From Pagrus major (Eukaryota > Chordata > Actinopteri > Spariformes > Sparidae), in NCBI RefSeq assembly GCF_040436345.1, contig NC_133232.1, forward strand, positions 33,493,315 through 33,557,314: 64,000 bases of DNA. The letters are read 5' to 3'. The notes beneath the pieces are model-generated. The model was not told where the DNA came from. It worked only from the letters and a program-made list of their open reading frames with translations, and ran no database searches. Numbering within the stretch: position 1 is the stretch's first letter; each line of letters starts with the position of its first letter. This document shows positions 1-15,731 of the stretch, piece by piece. The translations under genes and the position numbers were made by a program.

Positions 1-173
1 TACTCCTTATAAAATAAATGAATATCTGCACGATCTACCACAAACATCTAACATGTCCCGACGTCCATGTCTACCACAAGAAAATGCATATAAATCCCTG
101 AACTGAACATCTTGTGTGTGCAGGTTACACTTCTCTCAGACTAAAAACACATTCAGGGTGTACAGCAGCTCAC

Positions 174-2323
174 CTTCCTTTATCCTCTCTCTGGCTTTCT
201 GCTTGGCCTGACTTGTAGATGGTAGCTGATCCTCGTCCTGCTTCTCCTCTGTGGGTTTTCCAGTTGCTTTGGTGGTGCCTTTATCTTTCTCCTCCTCTGT
301 CAGCTCCTGACCTCTCGACTCCTCCTCTTCCATCTTCACCTCCTCTATCAACCCCTCTTTCCCCAGATCCACCTGCTCCTGAGTGTCCTCTGTCTTCACC
401 TCTAACGCCTGGACCTCTGAAGCCAGCTCCTCCGCCTCGTCCGGTGTCCTCCCGTCATAGTGGCCGTCTCCTTCCTCATCAATGCTCATGTCCTGCTCGC
501 CCTCCTCCACCAGCTGCATGAACTCATCTGAAGCTTGGCCTTTACGTCCTTTATCTGTGGCTGAGCTGGCCCTGACGCTGGCCTCCTGGTTGAGAGATGT
601 TATGGTGTCCAGAATGGACATGGCGTCGCTGGCTGAGGTGGTGGCTGGAGCAGAAGATGGGGCTGTAAAAATGTAGTAGAGTGTAAAGCCAAACATTTAG
701 GAGAATATATTTTTTCATTTGATTATTTGTTGTTTGGCTACATCTGTGTTGTTTTTGTGTACTGGTTATGTGGTTAATTGTACAGGAATGTTCCTCATTG
801 TCTCATGAACGAAAGATACTAAATGTGGAAACCTTGTTCAAAAATGCTGCTGTCTGGTTTGATCTCCATTAAAGGCGGCGGGGCCGGTGGCTCCTCAGAG
901 CAGCTGCCAGGCGACAGAAACTCACGGACCACCCTCTCCACCTGTGGCCTGAAGATATGGTTGATTTTGGGATCCACCACCTGGGCCACGATTCTGTCCA
1001 CTCCCTGCTCCAGCATCCCAGATCTATGGAGAAGAGTTTGATTTAACTTCTTGCATATAAAATTTGTTATAAAACGTCACAACGCATAAATGAAGAACGG
1101 GAGGTGGAAATGAGGCGTCGCTTCGTTCTCACTTACTGCAGCACGAGTTGTCTGATGTTGTTTCTCAGCTGGTTCTTGTTCAAGTGAGGGCTCCATGTGT
1201 GGTTGGAGAGGTGATTAGAGACAAAGTTGTCCACTCTTTGTTTCAGGTTCAAGTAAGCTGGCTGCAAGAGAAAAAGCAAGAATATGATCCCAGTTAATCC
1301 CATCATGCACAGCCCATTACTGTAAAACATGGATTATTGAATAACAATACTTCAAACAACAAACTACCCCGCTGGGCGACCGGTCGGTAGCCTGTATCCT
1401 GTGCAGCCAGCAGACTTTATCACTCAGTGTGTTAAGCGTATCTGGTGTTGTTATTGAGGCTTGGCACTCTCAATCTCGGAGTGTGGGGATAATGGCCTTG
1501 TTCCTGTTCCAGCAGCCCACCTCTCATCAGGCTGCCCTGGTTCCCCAACACCTGATGCAGACCTTGTTGACCCCGGCGTCGTACAAGCCACTTTGACTCT
1601 CCTGTTTTCTTCACTTATAACTGAGTGAAGGACCTTGCCTAAGGACTGCCATGCCCTGTCCAGGATTTGGACCCCCGATTTCCTGTACTAAAGCACAGCG
1701 GTCTTACCCACTGAGCTATCCATTTAAGTATCAATATACACATGCATAAATACAAATTATTTGCAATGGATCCTCAAATGTGGCTGTGAAAAAGATATGA
1801 ACTCAATGAAGGCAGGATACTTTATAGTTTTGCAATCAACGTAAATGTCAAAAAGGACACCAGTGCACTGAAACAGTAAAGTTTATATGATACTGATAAA
1901 TCAGTGAAAGGCCAATATCGGCTGTTGGAATAATATATTGGTCGGGCTCTAGTTTTAGTAAGGTCAGAAGGAATATATCGGTTTATTCGGCAATTATTAA
2001 ATTGTCACAGGTCTTCATCTTTACATAGACTCCAAGTTGAAATCCAACTGAGTTAACGTTATGGGGTGTGTTTATAAAGTGATGCAGCAAAACAGACACA
2101 AGCTTTATATGTTCCTTAAAAATAGACTCACCCATAAATGTTTCACTATCATTTAAACAACACACTAAAAGTCGCTAAACATTATGAGGATGTGTTGAGC
2201 CGCTACCTTTGTGTCGACGTCTGCCAGGCAGTCCCTCCTGAACTGGTCGAAGAGTCCCTGTGTTTTCAGGTGACTGACGATCATGGAGACCAGCTGCGGG
2301 TCTCCGGGAGGTAAACCGGCCAT
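174..2323 (-). CDS. bod1l1: Bod1l1, biorientation of chromosomes 1-like protein (5' part, continues off the left edge)
   Basis: Four coding exons on the minus strand: 2323-2207, 1261-1137, 1023-833 and 662-174. All have GT-AG borders and matching phase, giving the first 307 residues. Exon 4 ends at a donor (GT at 173-172), so the gene continues beyond base 1. The start at 2323 gives MAGLPPGDPQLVSMIVSHLK, the beginning of the Shg1/BOD1 domain. The domain runs through exon 3 (about residues 8-112), including DCLADVDTK, NKNQLRNNIRQ and QVVDPKINHIFRPQVE. After it come DAMSILDTITSLNQEAS, which resembles the human BOD1L1 segment after the domain, and a long acidic low-complexity tail. That tail favours bod1l1 over the much shorter bod1. 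The human family member protects stalled replication forks and associates with SETD1A; the fish role is inferred. Unlike human BOD1L1 there is no long proline-rich stretch before the domain. Confidence 0.88.
1380..1722 (-). repeat. tRNA-derived SINE in bod1l1 intron 1
   Basis: Read on the minus strand from about 1722, the element starts with a tRNA-like head. It has an A-box-like stretch (TAGCTCAGTGGG, 1720-1709) and a B-box-like GGTCCAAATCC (1673-1663). The body then carries GGCAAGGTCCTTCACTCAG, a phrase typical of fish tRNA-derived SINEs. It lies in bod1l1 intron 1 (1262-2206). The left boundary is approximate and no target-site duplication was settled. Confidence 0.6.
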
Positions 2324-3001
2324 GACGGGACGCAGTCGGCGTAAACTTTGATTCGGCTGATTAAAAACAGCTGATACTGACAACACTTCAGGTAGAAACC
2401 GGCCTGAACGCGAAGGGTTTCTGTTATGGTTTGTGAAGTTCTCGGCGGGTTTGACCCGGAAGTACAGTTCGTCCTGTGAACCGGAAGAGCTTTGGAAGCG
2501 ATACCAAAGTAAAAGTCGAGTACAGCTATTAATAAATACAGTGTGCAAAATCTGCTGAGCATTGAAGGATAAATGGTTATAACGCTTACAAAACTCACGT
2601 CTGTGAACAATAGAGTGGTGTAGTCTGTAGTCCCAAAACCCGGAAATCAGTTAGCATTCTTGCACATCCGGTTACGTTTCAGAATTGGTTGTTGGTTGAA
2701 TGTCTGAAATAAGGTCTGTTGTTACCACAGGCTTAAGATGTTTACACGTTTTGTTCTACGACATAAAATAATCATTAAATGTGCCGCAATTTAATCATAA
2801 ATCGCTCACGTGTCTTTTACAAGGCGGTTGCTAACAAGTGGCTAAATGAGACTACAGAAGTTGTCACGGACATTAAACGTCAACACACCGAACACTGGCA
2901 AGTGTTGGTACCATATACGCACGTCAGTTACAGCATATAAAATGTAACACCGAGTTGAGGTAGACTGCAATGATTTATTTTAAATAGAAAGAAAAAGGTA
3001 C
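2324..3001 (-). promoter_or_regulatory. bod1l1 promoter and 5' UTR region
   Basis: This gap lies upstream of the bod1l1 start. On the plus strand, ETS-type CCGGAAG motifs sit at 2456-2462 and 2481-2487, with a further CCGGAAA near 2640. Paired GGAA sites and no clear TATA box near the start fit a housekeeping promoter. The transcription start and UTR splicing could not be fixed. The remainder up to the tRNA shows no gene. Confidence 0.4.
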
Positions 3002-3083
3002 TGGCAGCGGTGGGATTCGAACCCACGCCCCCGAAGAGACTGGAGCCTTAATCCAGCGCCTTAGACCGCTCGGCCACGCTACC
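3002..3083 (-). tRNA. tRNA-Leu (anticodon AAG)
   Basis: The minus strand folds as a complete 82-nt class II tRNA without an intron. It begins GGTAGCGTGGCCGAGCGGTC (A box). The anticodon loop lies in GGATTAAGGCTCC with anticodon AAG, followed by a long variable arm and the B box GGTTCGAATCC; it ends CCGCTGCCA. It matches the remembered vertebrate tRNA-Leu-AAG sequence closely. It stands alone between bod1l1 and fbxl12. Confidence 0.95.
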
Positions 3084-5094
3084 GTGAGACACCCATGTCG
3101 CAAAATACGTTTTTAACCAATATGTAACATCGAAATTTTGTAAGGCATGCTGAATAATATAACCTTTATAAAATGTAGGATTTATTGCAGGGTGCTGTAT
3201 TAGATTTAGCTAGGTATGCCCATTAAATTGGAAAGTATTCAGTAAAACTTTCTGGCCACAACCTTTAAAACTGTTAATTCATAAGTGGTCCAAACATTAT
3301 ATAGTATATGGGGGAAAATAAAAACATGCTTTTCACCACAAACACCATATCGCTTATCTCTAGATAACATATATGACATATGGATTTGGATATCATCCAA
3401 ACACCTCTCATTCTTAATTATACAGAGTAAAGCAGGAAAACCTCACTTTAAAGAAGGTGGAACCATGAGAAAGTATTGTGAGAAATATGACTAAACTATT
3501 TTTGTTGCAGATAAGATGTGTGAAGACCAACTAAAATGAAGCATCCATAACAGCTTAACATTGTTAAATATATCACTTTTCCCCGATCAAGCACAACACA
3601 TGCCGTTATGTGTTTTTTTCCCAGTGAGTTGTTGTTAATGATTTCATTAGAAGTCGGTCTACCTGTCAGAACAAATCATGTTTTCCTCGAGAATGATGCA
3701 AGTAACCAAAAAAAAAATAAAAAGACAAAGACAAAGACAAATGACACTTAGAGATGTATTTAGTCAATGTAGGTTTATTCAAAACAATTGCTCATTTATC
3801 ATTTTAAAAGAAGGTGAAATTAAAATGGTTTAAATTCAACGCAATTCACGTCAATGACACAGTCCCTCCATGTTTTTCCTCATGAACACAATAAAAACAC
3901 ATTTACATTTACAATTATCATTTCTTATTTCTAAAAATTTTGTAGTAACCAGCAATTGTTTAAATATGTGTTGTGCTTCTTCTTCAAACACCTGCTTGTA
4001 ACAGATAGTTTCCGAATGTATACATCGTCAAAAAGGAGTGAAGCAACAGGAAACAGGTGGATCGTTGCCAGCAGTATGCTTCAGTTAGTAGCTGACACCT
4101 GCTTATGCCTTTACAGTCTTGCTGTGACAAATCCATGTTTTGTTTTATATTGTGACTTTTAAAGACTTTGCTAAAAAATGAGTTTTTTTTCCATGTGAGG
4201 AATCAGTTTGGAAGTGAGACTGCCCACCGATTTACCTTGAAACACATTGTCAAGCAGCAGGGTTGGACAATGGGAGGATATATACCGTGAGACGATATAA
4301 ATATGTTTACCATCAGATTTTTCCAAACTTTTTATAATGTGTTATCTCTAAATTTAATATGCCTGAGTCTCTGAGGATCAAAGAGCAAGACTGCTTTGTG
4401 GCAAGATGATCGTTTGATCAGGGCAATGAAACACCTTCAGCTGTTGGGCATGGTTGTCTGGTTATTTTAAAGAGTTTCATGTTGATTTTCCTTAAAAATG
4501 TTTAATATCACAACATATAGCTCCATTTATTCAAGTTTGAGGAAATTGGTTTGAAAATATTGCGTCCAAACCAAAACTAAAAACATATGCATAGATATAT
4601 GCACAAAAGTATGGCCCTGAATTTTATGTAATATTTTACGTATGTAGAAGCTGAAGATTTTGAGTTGCACCATAGAGAACTGGTGTTCTTCTGGATACTG
4701 AGGTTGTCAGATTCAAAAATATTCAGGAGGAAAATAGTCTCAGAAGCCTGGAAAAGAAGGCTAGATGGACAATTTAGTTAGATTTCTCCAGTATTATTCA
4801 GCAGATGTTTGGCCAGTGTTTTTTGAATTTTGTTGACATGAAGTTCTGAACATCGATGAATTTTGTTGACTTTTTGTAGTTTTGTTTGAAAACGTATACG
4901 CAGCACTCTGGAGCCGACTACGAATTTGTGATATCTTGTAGCCCCTGTGGGCTGGGCACAGTTATATGCATGGCACAATAATAAAAACTTAGTTCATTCA
5001 TTGTATCCATAAACTTAGATAAAAACACTGATGCCAGTGTGAAGAACAGTTATCCAGATTGGCCACTTGTATACATTAGTAGAGGAGACCTCAT
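3084..5094. other. AT-rich intergenic stretch, no gene seen
   Basis: Between the tRNA and the fbxl12 stop codon I find no exon with splice sites and no conserved protein. It has simple sequence around 3709-3740 (A-rich, then a short AAAGAC repeat) and otherwise AT-rich unique-looking DNA. The part nearest 5094 should hold the fbxl12 3' UTR, but no poly(A) signal could be assigned. Confidence 0.5.
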
Positions 5095-8014
5095 CTAGTC
5101 TGCATTGATCTGAACAGAGCAGTTGGTGAAAACTAGTGTGCAGGACGGCAGCAGGACAGCAAGTGAGCGACGCAAACTTGGAATGGGATCATTCATATCT
5201 AGCGTCTTGTTTTCATCATTGCTGTTATCTCCACCTTCAGCTTCCTTGTTGTCCTGCTCTTCTCCAGCACCACCACCACCACCATCACCACCACCACCAC
5301 CACCACCATCACCATCACCATCGCCGTCACCATCACCGTCACCATCACCGTCACCCTCCCCTTCCACCACTGGTGGACACTGTCGAGGCTGGAAGATCAC
5401 GTCCAAAAACTCCAGCCTGCGGAGCCCACGGAGCATCCTGCAGCTCCTGACTATCTGCATCTCGCTGAGCGTGCAGGCCCACAGGCACAGACACTTCAGG
5501 TCCTTCAGACGGCTGGCACAGAGCAGGCCGGGCCCCACCTCTTTACCACCCAGACTCAGCTCGTCAAGTCCGAGCCATCCTGCCCCCAGACCAAGGGAGG
5601 CCATCTGTAACTGGTAACCTTGACGTCCAGTGATGCCTATTTCTAGAAACTTGAGCCTGGAAAGGCCTTCCACACCACAGATGCCGTCCTTGGCAGCACA
5701 GCTCCTGAGCCCGTTGGCTGTCACACGAAAGGTGTCGCGCAGCTCCAACCGACTGAGCCTCTCCCATGATGTCAGACTCTGCAGATGCTGGTCCGTGAAA
5801 GAGGGCACATTGTTAAGGACTAACCTTGCAATACCAATCCCTGATGGAGAGGTAAGCCCTTTTCCTTTCTGATTCCTTTTTTGCTGCTGAGCACCAACAC
5901 TTGATGAGGCTTCTGCTCCGTCTTGGGAAGTAGGAGCCTGATTGAAAAATTCGCGAGGCAGCTCACAACCACGCAGCTCCAGCACCTGCAAAGAAGGAGG
6001 TAGGAGCTGGCAACTGGGCAGGCCTCTCAGGTCTGCATGTAGAAGATAGAGCTTGGTCAGGCGAGGGCACTTTGTGGACAAAGATTTGAGCCAAGACTCA
6101 GAGAGGAAGGTGCCCCCTCGGGCAGAAAGCAGCAAACCACGCAACCGTAGGCACCTTAGTCCGCAACCCAGGTACTGACGCAGCAGGAGCCAAAGTATGC
6201 GGGACGTCACCTAACACACAATGGACAGTGGGCATGTGAGGGTTGAGAGTTGGGGATGGGAGGCAAAAGAGAGATGGTTTCTGTCAATAATTGCACAAAC
6301 AACCCATATGTAATAACATTTACTCCAACAGAGGCATATGACAAAATGCAGATTAAACAAACATTTTAAAAGAAATGAAAAAGACAAATTAGAGAAATAA
6401 ACAGTAGATTTATAAACATGTGCAAGATGGATAATAATGAGTGCTAAATGTTCAGTCAAAAGTGCTGGAGAACATATAAGACTTTCATCTGCTTTTCTAG
6501 GTGGTCACAGCTCTGTGGATCTTAGTACCTACACACCGCTTCTCCCTGCTTAGTATGGACCTGGGAACAGTCAGCAGACTGGTACCAGATCACCTGACAG
6601 GCCAAAGGGTTCATAAAATAAAAAATACAGTCAAAGATGTATTTTATGTATCAGTATTGTTTCTAAGACACGCTGGAAGCCAGTGCAAAGCTGCGAGTGC
6701 TGGAGTAATGTATTCAGTACTCTTGTATATACTCTGATAATTTTCAGTTAAAGGGCTCCACAGAAGCCTGAAATATTTCTGTGTACAGGTTATTGATTTA
6801 AGATTGATTCCATTTTGATGGACTTAAAGTTGCTGTAAGCGTTGTTGTTGTTTTTGCTAACTTCCTGTCCGTTTTGCAGTCAGCAATCCCCTCCCTCCTC
6901 TCTATGTCTCCACAGGAATGCAGAATGTCGATTGGCAGACATAGCAGCAAACAGGAGGATCCTGCTCTCTGCGCGCGAGCAGACAGGACCGCCTCGTTAT
7001 GGAGTTCTCTGTCCTGATTGGATAAAGTGTGCAGGGATACCAGAAAATTCATTTTCTCTTTTACTGCATTAGCGGAGGAAGGAGAGACATGGGTTACTGA
7101 CCAAACACTCTATATCAGTGATAACTGTTGTAATACAGAGCTATTGAACACTTAAAATAAAATAGAAATATCACTCACAGCAGCTTTAAGTTTGCAAACG
7201 CTGTCTCAAAAGGTAAAAAAAAAAAAAAAGAGGCTGATTGATAATTTCAGCAGCAGCTTTCTTAATTAACAAAGATGTTTTTTAAAGACCTGAGAAGAGA
7301 CCTGCTGGACATGAAGGCGTAAACTTTCTCTACTCTAATTTTTATGTTGTTATTTTGTTTAAAGATTGTAGTATGCAAACTTTGCCAATGATTTTATGTG
7401 ACTGATTTTTTTTTTTACTCTGAGTTCCTGATTAACACCAAGATTACTGATTGGGTTTTCTGTTTTTAAAGATAGATGGAGCAGCGCTGACTCTCAGCCC
7501 GTCTTCTTTATCGGCAAAGAAAGTGGTAAAGTTACTGCTATTGGAACAAGCGTCATTGGGACATGGTACTTGTATGTGTTGTACAGCAATTATATCAGAT
7601 TATATATAATTTTTTTATATTGTGGATGAAGTAAACACTACATTGTATGAAAAGGCAAATTGAAAGAAGGGTAAAGCCACATTGTCTGACACGATCTTAC
7701 CCCTTTCCATGCAGTCAGATCGACAATTCTCCACAGTCTTTGGTCTTTAACAAGGCGTTTCCATCTCTGACACACTCTACAAAACAACGTAAAACACAAC
7801 AAATAACTTAATCATGTGACAGGAGTCACAATAAAGAAAGAGCAGGCACTGACTTTTGTTTCATAAGACGAGAAACTGGTCAAATACTGTCAGCAAAGTT
7901 TCATTTCTCTTACCTCCCGGCCCTGACGAGCTCCCGTACGCTCAAATACGACAACACATCAATTAAAATGTTTTCGGGAAAGTAATCCAGATTACAGGGT
8001 TTAAATTCATCCAT
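5095..8014 (-). CDS. fbxl12: Fbxl12, F-box and leucine-rich repeat protein 12
   Basis: Three coding exons: 8014-7914, 7776-7701 and 6210-5095, 430 residues in all. The two small exons encode the F-box, with YFPENILIDVLSYLSVRELV followed by VCQRWKRLVKDQRLWRIVDL. This parallels human FBXL12 (VCHRWKRLV, WLWRHVDLT). Exon 3 begins GTG ACG TCC after a TAG acceptor, so its first codon is internal, not a start. It encodes leucine-rich repeats such as LQVLELRGCELPREFF. FBXL12 is the substrate-recognition subunit of an SCF (Skp1-Cul1-F-box) ubiquitin ligase. The protein is about 100 residues longer than human FBXL12 (about 326), partly through an Asp/Gly-rich insert near residues 340-400. The start faces cops6 across 323 bp. 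Confidence 0.88.
5260..5360. repeat. CCA/CCATCA repeat inside fbxl12 coding exon 3
   Basis: A run of CCACCA and CCATCACCGTCA units, in multiples of three, is translated on the minus strand as alternating Gly-Asp and then poly-Gly in Fbxl12. On the plus strand it reads as poly-His or Ser-Pro and creates false open frames. Because units are multiples of three, length changes keep the frame. Confidence 0.85.
6822..7190. mobile_element. Short TIR element (non-autonomous) in fbxl12 intron 2
   Basis: The left end ACTTAAAGTTGCTGTAAGCG is the approximate inverse of the right end CACTCACAGCAGCTTTAAG. The right arm also carries a motif (TAATACAGAGCTATTGAACA) that recurs inverted at 32188-32257. No coding capacity. 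The superfamily is undetermined. Confidence 0.6.
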
Positions 8015-8337
8015 TTTGTAAACAAAACTCTTTAAACCTCGGACACGGACTAATATCCCGACGCACACAGGTTGCGTTCACATCAGCGATCCCCAGGAAA
8101 CAGCGGCCCGCCGACGGTAGGACCGGGCCTCAAATCCCCGAATTAAACCAAATACGCTTCCTTATTCTCAACATGACGCGTCTCGGTTGAAACCACTCTT
8201 GCTTTCTGTAAACTACACTCAGATTTATGACGGTAATTAAACATTAGAGTCATTTAAAACATGTTCAGGAACCGATATTGCCACCTAACGTCCGTTAGTT
8301 GAACAGTCCAGTGCGCCTGCGCGGTTTACCGGACAAG
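8015..8337. promoter_or_regulatory. Shared fbxl12/cops6 bidirectional promoter
   Basis: The 323 bp separate two divergent start codons. An NRF1-like GCGCCTGCGC lies at 8313-8322. A YY1-like AAGATGGCG (8336-8344) overlaps the cops6 ATG. No TATA box was recognised, which fits divergent housekeeping transcription. Site function is inferred. Confidence 0.5.
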
Positions 8338-13028
<4,691 letters not shown>

Positions 13029-13312
13029 GCAGGCGGTGAGCCGAAGCAGAGTCACGAACGAGCACTGCAGTCTCTTTTTTTTTCTCTGTTTACGTTCAGT
13101 TTTTGGTTTGTTTGTATTTTGGTCAGCTAAAACACATTCAGTAGCTTTTCAAACCTGTTTCAACCACAAGTGTGTCTAAAAGCACTTAGTTCACCAATCA
13201 ATAAGAGATACATACAAAAACTCTTTCTTGGGTATGCACAGAATGAATCCACTGTACATGAACGTTCTATTATTTTACCCCGTTTGTTTTATTGTTTCAT
13301 GTTTCTGTATGT

Positions 13313-13318
13313 AATAAA
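13313..13318 (+). terminator. cops6 poly(A) signal
   Basis: An AATAAA hexamer lies 285 bp after the cops6 stop codon, in an AT-rich stretch, and is followed within 25 bp by T-rich sequence. It gives a short 3' UTR of roughly 300 bp. Confidence 0.65.
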
Positions 13319-14424
13319 TGATCTGCTGATTTTTTTCATGGGACTTTGACTCCTCTTTTTTCTAAGCTTGAATGTTTTAGAAATTATAGTAAGTATACGC
13401 AACACGCAGATCATAAAAATGTGAGACCTGCGCTCGGAAACGAGCCGATGAAAATCAGCTATGTGGAGCTGATGGAGCTGCAGCTTTATTGTCAGGAGTG
13501 TTTGCAGTTAGCTCGTCTTTTGAAGCCGTGTTCCTGCTGTTCGAGGTTTAAACAGACAGGCAGGAAAAGGGGAGGGGGGTCTAACAGGAGTCAGCGTTTT
13601 TATGGGTATTAAATGTACAGCGGAACTAGACATAATGACCCCCAGCCTGCAGGTTGGCTTTACTAGTCTGCTTCTACCTGCCATGTGGCGCTGGGAGGGT
13701 CAACATTTTCTTTGCTTTTTGTCTTCTTGCACCTTTTTTAAAGCTGAATGTACAGTCCATTCACTGATGCCAAGTTGTTTTGTGACACTTTATTATCTCA
13801 TTTCTCAAAAATCCTTTGCATTACATGCTTGTGTTGACTTACAACTGCTTTTCTACTTTTCCGACAGTGATGGTACATACAGTTTAAACAACAGTTCAGA
13901 CAAAACCTGCAACTTTTGTTTGTATTCCATGACAATACATTTACAAGATGTTAAAGGAGACATTAAGTTCATTTTCAGGTTCATCATTTTATTATTTTGG
14001 GTTGCTACTAGAAAAGGTTTACATGCTTTAATGCTCATAACACATCCGTTTTCTCGTACTGTCCAGTGCTGCTGCCCTGTGCTCCCCCTCTGTCTGAAAT
14101 GCTCTTCTTTTTAGCACCTGTCTCTTTAAGAATACCCACTCTGCTCTGATTGGTCAGCTCACACACGCCTGACCCACCACCACTAACAGAGCAGCTGCGC
14201 TAAATCAATGCTTATGTGCCAAACTAGGACTTCTAACGAGGCGTTTCAGGAGAGAGGAGCTCCTGTTGGTTTGGACTTTGAAATTTTTAATTTTCAAGAT
14301 ATTTTACATGATTAAGAACCTAAATAAACACGAAACAAAAAAACATAAAATCCCTCAAGATATGAAATTGATATTTTCAATCAAAGTCTGTTTCATTTAA
14401 AGTTAGAAACAACTTCAGGTTGTT
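13319..14424. other. Intergenic stretch between cops6 and the actinodin-type gene, with an interspersed repeat
   Basis: The two genes converge here. From about 13949 to 14270 the sequence (TTAAAGGAGACATTAAGTTC, then CTGAAATGCTC, CTGTCTCTTTAAG and CTCTGATTGGTCAGCTC) resembles a common teleost interspersed repeat; boundaries and class are uncertain. Open frames at 13346-13612 and 13602-14114 lack conservation I recognise. The actinodin-type 3' UTR must lie just below 14425, but no poly(A) signal was assigned. Confidence 0.45.
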
Positions 14425-15696
14425 TTACTGACTGTCCTCTGCAGGCTCATCAGCTGACGCAGCGGGCTGTGGGTACTGGAAGCGGGCCGGGTCGTACAGG
14501 TCATCTCTGGGGTCGTAGGGCTTTGCGTAGTAGTAAGGGTAAGGGTAAAGTGGTACTTTCTTCTCGATGGGAGCAGGGGGAGCTGGCTCCTCCACCGGCT
14601 CCTCTTTCTTTTCCTCCTCCACAGGAGGGGCTGGCGGCGGCGGGGGGAGCAGGATCTTCCCCTTCACAGGCCGGGGTGGGTGGTCAATGAGGCAATCGGG
14701 GTCCCAGTAGGGGTCACAGTCATACTCCATGCCCTTGAAGAGGCGGATGGGAGCCGGGGGAGACTTCTTGACGAGGATTGGTGGAGGTGGAGGTGGAGTG
14801 AACTTTTTGGGTGGAGGGGGAGGAGGAGGAGGAGGTTCTGGGGTGGCCTTCTGGGGAGTGCAGTGTGGGTGGTAGCGGGGGTCACAGAGGACGGGCACGG
14901 CGCCTGTGGGCATGTAGACGATGTGGGGCTTGCAGAGAGGATCCTTCTTGTTGCACAGGAAGAGGACGTCAGCCTGGGAGATGGATGGGGGAGGAGGAGC
15001 AGGGGGCTCTGTGGGCTTTGGGACCCCTTTCATCGCAGGTGGAGGAGGAGCGACTTTGCACTTCTTGTCTGTGGCTGGGTCACACATGAGCATCGGCACG
15101 CCCAGTTTGCTCTGGAAGTAGGAAGCGTTGGGGCCGTAGGTGTGCTCCAGGTACCTCATCTGCTGGTAGAGCATCCGCAGCTTGTCGATCTCATAGAGCT
15201 GAGAGGGAGGAAGACAAAAAACAGGGAAATTAAAGAGAAGAAGCATCCGCAGAGGCCTTTAATGAGTATAAATCAACTGGAATATACATCTGATTGTTCA
15301 CAGATTCATTTTCATTTATGAAATGTGATTTGAAGGCCTGATTCAGGGTTTAAAGGTGCCATATTTAACCATTTGTTGCAGTTTACACATATGAATCACT
15401 TTTTTATTGGCCATATGTGAGCTGATTGTAACATGACGTGAAAAATGAGACCTTCCTCATGGATGATTTGTTGAAGTAGTTTAACGCTGCTGGACTGTGG
15501 ATTTCTTTGTGAAGGACTCGGGTCAGATTTTCAGCGACAGCACAAAGGATGTGACTTTATGCACGCTCTTCAGTGCCTCGCTCTGCTCCTCCAGCAGAGA
15601 GCAACAGCAGCTAAGAAATGGAGTGCACTAACATGAACTAAAGACCGGCTTTCACCACAACACAGAAGCTCCACAGAGCTCCTGGAGATGCTAACC

Positions 15697-15731
<35 letters not shown>

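Noticed and set aside
219-521. Plus-strand proline/serine-rich open frame
   Set aside because: Antisense of the acidic Glu-rich bod1l1 exon 4.
5136-5450. Plus-strand open frame with a poly-histidine run
   Set aside because: It is the antisense reading of the repeat within fbxl12 exon 3; no conserved domain or splice support.
13602-14114. 170-residue open frame after cops6
   Set aside because: Overlaps an interspersed repeat, has no family resemblance and lacks a plausible promoter.
14680-15321. Plus-strand 213-residue open frame rich in Arg and Trp
   Set aside because: Antisense shadow of the proline-rich actinodin-type exon, where GGN runs stay open.
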